Of a stretch of 19,195 nt of DNA, positions 14,916 to 19,195 are shown piece after piece. The DNA comes from JAPSGM01 sp036258735 (GTDB taxonomy: Bacteria > Chloroflexota > Limnocylindria > QHBO01), in NCBI GenBank assembly GCA_036258735.1, contig DATADC010000194.1, positions 1 to 19,195 on the forward strand, in the 5' to 3' direction. Position 1 is the stretch's first letter; the number at the start of each line of letters is the position of its first letter. The notes below the pieces were generated by a model that saw only the letters and a list, made by a program, of their open reading frames with translations, searched no databases and was not told the origin of the DNA. Position numbers and translations under genes: made by a program.

Positions 14916-15667
14916 GCGGCCGCGGCCCGCGCGGCGGCGAGACCCGCGCCAAGGCGGACATGCACCTGCACACGCTCTACTCGGACGGCACTGCCGAGGT
15001 GCGGGCCCTGCTCGATCACGTCGAGCGGCACACCGACCTGGACGTGATCGCCATCACCGACCACGAGCGCATCGACGGGGCGTTGCGCGCCCGCGAGATC
15101 CACGCCGCGGGCGGGTACTCGTACGAGCTGGTGGTGGGCGAGGAGATCACCACCCGCCGCGGGCACCTGCTGGCGCTGTTCATCGAGGAGCGTATCCCCG
15201 CCCTGCGGTCGGTGACCGAGACCCTGGAGCGAATCCACGAGCAGGGCGGCCTGGCGATCGCCGCGCATCCCATGGCGCCGCTGACCCCCAGCCTCGGCCG
15301 CCGCACCCTGCTTCAGCTTCACGAAGATCCCGACCCGCGCCACGCTCTCGACGCCATCGAGATGCTGAACCCGTCGGCCGCCGGGCTCGTCCGGCGCCGC
15401 GAGCGAGGAGAGCTGAACGAATCGGTGCTGCACCTGCCGGGCGTTGGCAACTCGGACGCCCACCTGCTGGAGCACGTCGCCACGGCCTGGACCTGGTTCC
15501 CCGGGCGGACGGCCGAGGACTACCGGCAGGCGGTGGCGCGCCACGCGGTCGAGGCCGGCGGCGAGCACTGGAGCCACTGGCACAACGTCACCGTCTACCG
15601 CCGCCAGCTCGCGGCCAAGGTCCGCCACCTGCGCCATACTCTGCGTCCCACGGGAGAGTGGAGATGA
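14912..15667 (+). CDS. PHP-domain metal-dependent phosphoesterase
   Basis: This 251-residue protein has a full PHP metal centre: His18-x-His20 in DMHLHTLYSDGT, Asp50-His51 in AITDHE, Glu77 in VVGEEIT, His85, His119 in IAAHP, and Asp182-x-His184 in GNSDAH. Its layout matches the stand-alone PHP phosphoesterases (the YciV/TrpH group), some of which act on nucleotides or RNA 5' ends. Substrate cannot be told from sequence. Its place between the acyltransferase and PimA-like genes, with 4-nt overlaps on both sides, suggests a lipid pathway job. One possibility is removing the phosphate from phosphatidylinositol phosphate or inositol phosphate, an activity for which no other gene is present here. 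GTG 14912 is chosen for the GTGA overlap; the earlier start at 14870 lies inside the previous gene. Confidence 0.88.
   Translation: MSGRGPRGGETRAKADMHLHTLYSDGTAEVRALLDHVERHTDLDVIAITDHERIDGALRAREIHAAGGYSYELVVGEEITTRRGHLLALFIEERIPALRSVTETLERIHEQGGLAIAAHPMAPLTPSLGRRTLLQLHEDPDPRHALDAIEMLNPSAAGLVRRRERGELNESVLHLPGVGNSDAHLLEHVATAWTWFPGRTAEDYRQAVARHAVEAGGEHWSHWHNVTVYRRQLAAKVRHLRHTLRPTGEWR
15652..15658 (+). promoter_or_regulatory. Ribosome binding site deciding the PimA-like gene start
   Basis: GGGAGAG lies 5 nt before ATG 15664. It supports that start over the in-frame GTG at 15658, which overlaps the site itself. Confidence 0.7.
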
Positions 15668-16863
15668 CCAAGCTCGAGCCGCTGCCGGTCGCGCCCCCGG
15701 TTGCCGAACCTTCGATACAGCCGCGGCCGGAGCGCCCCCTGCTGAAGGTGGGCATCGTCAGCCCCTACGGCTACCCGCATCCCGGCGGCGTCAACGAGCA
15801 CGTGCGGCACACCTACGAGGCCATGCGCCGCCTGGGCCACGACGTGTGGATCATCACCAGCAAGTACGGCCGCGAGCGCGAGTCCGAGGGCCACATCATC
15901 CGTCTCGGTACGGGTTACGCCTTCCCGGCCAACGGCAGCATGGGCCGCGTCACGGTCAGCTGGCGCTTCAAGGAGCGGGCCCGCGAGCTGCTGGCCGAGC
16001 ACCGCTTCGACGTCCTGCACTTCCACGAGCCGTTCGTTCCCTTCCTCTCCCCCACCGTCCTGGACCAGTCCGATACGGTGAACATCGCCACCTTCCACGC
16101 CTTCGGCGGCTTCAGCCCCTCGTACTGGATCGGCAAGCGCTTCGCCGGGCGCCTGGCGGACCTGCTGCACGGCCGCATCGCGGTCAGCGGCGCCGCGCGC
16201 CACTTCATCGGCCGCTACTTCCCCGGCGAGTACCGCATCATCCCCAACGGGGTGAATCTCGACCTGTTCGCCGATGCCGAGCCGTTCGAGGAGCTGCGCG
16301 ACGGCACCCTGAACATTCTCTTCGTCGGCCGGTTCGAGGAGCGCAAGGGGCTCATCCACCTGCTCAAGGCCTACCACCGGCTGCGCAAGCGCAGGGTCGA
16401 CTCCCGGCTGCTGGTCATCGGTACCGGGCCCAAGGCGCGCGAGTACCGCCGCTTCGTCGGCCTGCGCGGCGTGCGCGACGTGGAATGGCTGGGCCACGTG
16501 CCCGACGAGCACAAGGCCCGCTACTTCGCCTCGGCCGACATCTTCTGCTCCCCGGCCACCGGGCAGGAGTCGTTCGGGATCGTGCTGCTGGAGGCCATGG
16601 CCGCCGGCGTCCCGATCGTGGCCAGCGACATCCACGGCTACAAGAACGTGCTCCAGCGCGGCGTCCAGGGGCTGCTGGTCGAGCCGCGCAACCCGCGGGC
16701 CCTGGCCGCGGCGCTCTACCGCCTGGCCGTGGACCCCGAGCTGCGTCACCGCATGGGCGAGGAGGGCCGGGCGCGGGCGCCGGAGTACAGCTGGGACCGT
16801 GTCACCGAGCGCATCGTCGACTACTACCACGAGGTCCGCGAGCGCGTCCTGGCGGAGATGTGA
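15664..16863 (+). CDS. pimA: PimA-like GT4 glycosyltransferase (phosphatidylinositol mannosyltransferase)
   Basis: This 399-residue GT-B enzyme is predicted to transfer mannose from GDP-mannose to phosphatidylinositol on the cytoplasmic membrane face, the first step of PIM synthesis. PimA-like features are SPYGYPHPGGVNEHV (33-47) with the acceptor-side glycine loop, the NGSMGRV segment (90-96) equivalent to the PimA NGSVAR stretch, and IATFH with His145. Others are the donor-site GRFEERKG with Arg223/Lys228, and SPATGQESFGIVLLEAMAAG with the Glu302/Glu310 E-x7-E pair. The SPATGQESFGIVL block is especially PimA-like. An unusual Pro-rich N-terminal extension (about 25 residues) precedes the fold. 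The start overlaps the PHP stop as ATGA. A different hexose or inositol-lipid acceptor within GT4 is possible. This is the last gene of the operon; no terminator hairpin is evident in the 73 nt after it. Confidence 0.82.
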   Translation: MTKLEPLPVAPPVAEPSIQPRPERPLLKVGIVSPYGYPHPGGVNEHVRHTYEAMRRLGHDVWIITSKYGRERESEGHIIRLGTGYAFPANGSMGRVTVSWRFKERARELLAEHRFDVLHFHEPFVPFLSPTVLDQSDTVNIATFHAFGGFSPSYWIGKRFAGRLADLLHGRIAVSGAARHFIGRYFPGEYRIIPNGVNLDLFADAEPFEELRDGTLNILFVGRFEERKGLIHLLKAYHRLRKRRVDSRLLVIGTGPKAREYRRFVGLRGVRDVEWLGHVPDEHKARYFASADIFCSPATGQESFGIVLLEAMAAGVPIVASDIHGYKNVLQRGVQGLLVEPRNPRALAAALYRLAVDPELRHRMGEEGRARAPEYSWDRVTERIVDYYHEVRERVLAEM

Positions 16864-16936
16864 CGCGGCTGCCAGGAGCTCCACAAACGGGCTTGACGGG
16901 CGCGGACAGCACACACGTCGCAGGGCCGGGCCTGAG

Positions 16937-17926
16937 CTACTCCATGGGCTTGCGGTAGGCGGTCGAGCGGTGCTCCACCTCGAAGCCCGCGTGCTCGTAG
17001 AGGCGCAGCGCCCCGGTCGGGTTGTCGGCGTCCACCCCCAGGCCCGCGCTGGTCATGCCGCGGTCGCGAAGCACCACCAGCGAGCGGGCGACGACCGCAC
17101 GCGCCAGCCCGCGACGCCGCCATGGACGGCGGACGAAGACCGATGCCAGCCAGCCGCGCTTGCGGTCAAAGGCGCGGTTCTCGGTCTCGTTGATCTCGTT
17201 GATCACCCCGCCGGCGATCTCGTCGCCGTCCCACGCCACCACGAACAGCGACGGGTCGAACTTCGGGTCGTTGCGCCATTCACGGTAGCGCTCGTCGGAG
17301 GCGTCGAATCCGCCCCAGTGGTCGCGGAAGGCCTCCACGTCCGCCTCCCACAGCTGACGCAGCTGGTCGTCGCTCACGGGGCGGATCTCCAGCCCGTCGG
17401 GGAGCGGCGGCACCACGATGTCGTCCATGGTGCGCCGCACCATGTCGAAGAAGTAGCGCACCGGCTGGTAGCCCTCTCGCCGCATCAAGGCGACGGCGCC
17501 CACCGCGGTGTCCGCCTGCCACGCCCCGAACAGGTGCGGGCGATCCGACGGCGGCAGCTCGCCGACCCGCCGCCGGGCGTGCTCCTCCGAGTCGCGCAGC
17601 AGCCAGGTGCCGATGCCTCGGCGCCGCCAGTCGGGATGCACCGTGCCACCCAGCCTGAACTCGCGCTGGCCGTCGTTCGTGTCGATCCATTCGACGTCGC
17701 GGTAGCCGACCAGCGTGCCGTCCGCCTCCGCCACAGAAGCGTCACGCGCCGCGTCGAAGTGTTCGTTGCTCCTCGACAGCCAGTTGGCGAGCTCGGCCGG
17801 CGACGCCCGCCAGGGCGCGCCGTCCGCCTCGGCGGCGCGGTTCAACAGGTCGGCCACAGCCGTCGCGTCATCGGGACGGTATGGCCTCAGGCTGAGCCCG
17901 GCGACGGGAGGCGCCTGCACGGTCAT
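16937..17926 (-). CDS. Double-GNAT-domain N-acetyltransferase, copy A
   Basis: This 329-residue protein contains two GNAT acetyltransferase folds in tandem. The first has the acetyl-CoA phosphate-binding motif RRRGIG (101-106) in VHPDWRRRGIGTWLLR. The second has RRRGLA (270-275) in FVRRPWRRRGLARAVV, followed by GVDADNPTGALRLYEHAGF, a typical GNAT motif B ending. Both CoA-binding loops look intact. The start at ATG 17926 overlaps the stop of copy B as ATGA and has a strong GGAGGTG site 5 nt upstream (17932-17938), so the pair is co-translated. Mycothiol synthase MshD has the same two-domain plan, but nothing here shows that specificity. The acceptor substrate is unknown. The gene converges on the PimA-like gene across a 73-nt gap. 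Confidence 0.85.
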   Translation of the reverse strand: MTVQAPPVAGLSLRPYRPDDATAVADLLNRAAEADGAPWRASPAELANWLSRSNEHFDAARDASVAEADGTLVGYRDVEWIDTNDGQREFRLGGTVHPDWRRRGIGTWLLRDSEEHARRRVGELPPSDRPHLFGAWQADTAVGAVALMRREGYQPVRYFFDMVRRTMDDIVVPPLPDGLEIRPVSDDQLRQLWEADVEAFRDHWGGFDASDERYREWRNDPKFDPSLFVVAWDGDEIAGGVINEINETENRAFDRKRGWLASVFVRRPWRRRGLARAVVARSLVVLRDRGMTSAGLGVDADNPTGALRLYEHAGFEVEHRSTAYRKPME

Positions 17927-18957
17927 CGGTCCACCTCCATCGGCTGCATCGGCTTCCGGAAGCCGGTGGATCGCATGTCGACCACGAAGCCGGCGTTCTG
18001 GTACAGGCGCAGCGCGCCGAGCGGGTTGTCCGCGTCGACGCCCAGGACTGCCTGCGTCATGCCTCGGTCCCGCAGCAAGGCCAGCGAATGGCCCACCAGG
18101 GATGCAGCCAGCCCTCGGCCACGCCAGGGCCGACGCACGTGGACGCTGTCCAGCAGGCCGCGTGCGCGACCGAGCTCGGCGTTCTCGTGGGTGAGAATGA
18201 CGTTCCACACGCCGCCGGCGACCTGGTGGCCGTCCCAGGCGATGACGAACAGCTCCGGGTCGTAATCCGGGTCCGCTAGCCATTGGTGGTAGGCGGCCTC
18301 CGAGGCGTCGAAGCCGCCCCAGTGGTCGGCGAAGGCCTCGACGTCCGCGTCGAAGACCTTGCGCATCTCCTCCGGCGTGCTCGGCGGCCGGATTTCGAGC
18401 CCGGCGGGAAGCGGCGGCACGACCACGTCGTCTAGGGTCGGTCGCAGCATCTCGAAGAACCAGCGCACCGGCACATAGCCGTGGCGCTCGGCCAGGGCGG
18501 TGGCGCCGACGCGCCGCTCGGGCGCTCCCAGGGCGAAGAACCGCGGCCGCTCCGTGTCATGCGAATCCGCCAAGGCCCGGAGGTGCGCCTCGTTGTGCCG
18601 CAGGATGGCGGTCCCGATCCCGCGCCGCCGCCACTCCCCGTGGACGTGGCCGCGGGTCGCGTACTCGCGGATACCGTCGGTGGTGTCCACCCAGGAGGTC
18701 CAGCCGTACGCCACCGGGCGCCCGTCCACTTCGGCCACCACCACGTCGCGCGAGGCGTCGAAGTGCGGGCTGGGGTGCGCGACCCAGTTGGCCATGGCCT
18801 CGTACGAAGTCCGCTCCTCGATGTTGTCGGCCACGTTCGCGGCGCGAAAGATCTCCACGAATGCGCGCAGGTCGGCCTCGCCGGCGAACGGCCGCAGGGT
18901 CACCACGGCCGGCGCCGCCATCGGCTCTGCATCCGTCGTCTGCTCAGTGGTCTGCAT
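17923..18957 (-). CDS. Double-GNAT-domain N-acetyltransferase, copy B
   Basis: This 344-residue paralogue of copy A has two GNAT folds: RRRGIG (110-115) in HGEWRRRGIGTAILR, and RGRGLA (279-284) in VRRPWRGRGLAASLV followed by GVDADNPLGALRLYQNAGF. Shared blocks such as DDVVVPPLPAGLEIRP, DHWGGFDAS and a C-terminal FRKPM show that A and B arose by tandem duplication and have since diverged. The N-terminus adds about ten Thr/Glu-rich residues. ATG 18957 is chosen as the first start; AAGGA lies about 10 nt upstream. Its TGA overlaps copy A. Substrate is unknown. Both may act on small molecules such as antibiotics or amines, as most GNATs do, but this is not supported by any motif. Confidence 0.86.
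   Translation of the reverse strand: MQTTEQTTDAEPMAAPAVVTLRPFAGEADLRAFVEIFRAANVADNIEERTSYEAMANWVAHPSPHFDASRDVVVAEVDGRPVAYGWTSWVDTTDGIREYATRGHVHGEWRRRGIGTAILRHNEAHLRALADSHDTERPRFFALGAPERRVGATALAERHGYVPVRWFFEMLRPTLDDVVVPPLPAGLEIRPPSTPEEMRKVFDADVEAFADHWGGFDASEAAYHQWLADPDYDPELFVIAWDGHQVAGGVWNVILTHENAELGRARGLLDSVHVRRPWRGRGLAASLVGHSLALLRDRGMTQAVLGVDADNPLGALRLYQNAGFVVDMRSTGFRKPMQPMEVDR
17932..17938 (-). promoter_or_regulatory. Ribosome binding site of GNAT copy A within the end of copy B
   Basis: GGAGGTG on the minus strand lies 5 nt before ATG 17926 and is encoded by the last codons (MEVDR) of copy B. It is the strong site expected for coupled translation and fixes the copy A start. Confidence 0.75.
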
Positions 18958-19010
18958 CGGTCAAAAGTCCTTGAACGTGAGAGTCCGTGTCATCACAGGT
19001 GTCGGATCCG

Positions 19011-19193
19011 TCAACCCACGCGCTTCAGCTTCCCGGTCCGCTTGGCGTAGCGCTCGGCCACGCCGAAAGCCCACATCCCGGCCGGGATCAGCACCACGCC
19101 CATCACCAGCAGCGGCCACACGTCGTGGAGCAGCTGGCCCATGCCGACACCGTCGATGAGCCCCGCACGCACCCCGTCGAGGACGTAGGTCGC
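19011..19193 (-). CDS. ABC-2-type transporter permease, C-terminal fragment cut by the window edge
   Basis: An open frame enters from the right edge and ends at TGA (19013-19011). It gives the last 60 residues of a membrane protein: ATYVLDGVRAGLIDG, a hydrophobic helix LLVMGVVLIPAGMWAF, and a basic tail AERYAKRTGKLKRVG. This pattern of a final TM helix followed by a RYAKRTGKLKR-type tail is common at the end of ABC-2-type permeases of exporter systems. The start and the matching ATPase gene lie outside the window. It is the first gene of the minus-strand block and stops 53 nt before the GNAT pair, which could be read from the same transcript. Function beyond permease is not determinable. Confidence 0.75.
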   Translation of the reverse strand, partial: ATYVLDGVRAGLIDGVGMGQLLHDVWPLLVMGVVLIPAGMWAFGVAERYAKRTGKLKRVG

Positions 19194-19195
19194 CG

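Noticed and set aside
15595..16914. 439-codon minus-strand frame opposite the PimA-like gene
   Set aside because: It is the mirror of a well-supported gene; its composition (Val/Ala/Gln/His-rich without motifs) is typical of a GC-rich shadow frame.
16864..16936. Terminator between the PimA-like gene and GNAT copy A
   Set aside because: The GGGCCGGGCC stretch forms at best a short imperfect stem with no T-run; not enough to call an intrinsic terminator.
16799..18265. 488-codon plus-strand frame opposite the GNAT genes
   Set aside because: It crosses the end of the PimA-like gene and both GNAT genes, lacks motifs, and is explained by codon bias on the other strand.
1..19195. tRNA, rRNA, CRISPR array, insertion sequence or attachment site
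   Set aside because: No cloverleaf, rRNA segment, spaced direct repeats, transposase frame or terminal inverted repeats were recognised by eye; short degenerate elements could be missed.

Overview
The window is a very GC-rich, gene-dense bacterial chromosome segment with no rRNA, tRNA, CRISPR or insertion sequence that I can see. Genes are packed with 4-nt GTGA/ATGA start-stop overlaps. The inositol lipid genes look actinobacterial, but the overall mix (complex I genes followed by a divergent trehalose synthase, double-GNAT proteins, DHA2-type MFS) would also fit a high-GC Chloroflexota such as the Limnocylindria. This placement is inference and the phylum is not settled.

Layout. Bases 2-5902 (+): the 3' part of nuoL, then nuoM and nuoN (proton-pumping membrane subunits of complex I), then a trehalose-6-phosphate synthase (otsA-like) only 4 nt after nuoN. 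Its phosphatase partner otsB (5899-6693, -) converges on it, the two stop codons sharing CTAG. From 24 nt beyond otsB a divergent gene encodes a membrane-anchored sortase-fold protein (6718-7458, +) whose catalytic Cys position is Ser. A three-gene minus-strand operon (10584 down to 7407) encodes an ABC nucleotide-binding-domain protein with degenerate Walker A, signature and H-loop, an ABC-2-like permease and a 14-TM-type MFS transporter.

The core of the window is a plus-strand operon (about 10673-16863): ArsR-type regulator, CDP-alcohol phosphatidyltransferase (phosphatidylinositol-phosphate synthase type), inositol-3-phosphate synthase, two LpxL/PatA-type acyltransferases, a PHP-domain hydrolase and a PimA-like GT4 mannosyltransferase. 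Together these predict synthesis of phosphatidylinositol and its mannosylation and acylation, as in PIM lipids. A good sigma70-type promoter (TTGACG-N18-TATCAT) with an inverted repeat over its -10/+1 region precedes the regulator, suggesting autoregulated control of the whole lipid operon.

The right end (-) holds two adjacent paralogous double-GNAT acetyltransferases coupled by an ATGA overlap, and the C-terminal end of an ABC-2-type permease that runs off the window. No gene-free stretch exceeds about 130 bases. The items most worth a second look are the pseudo-ABC protein, the Cys-less sortase and the regulator-headed inositol lipid operon.
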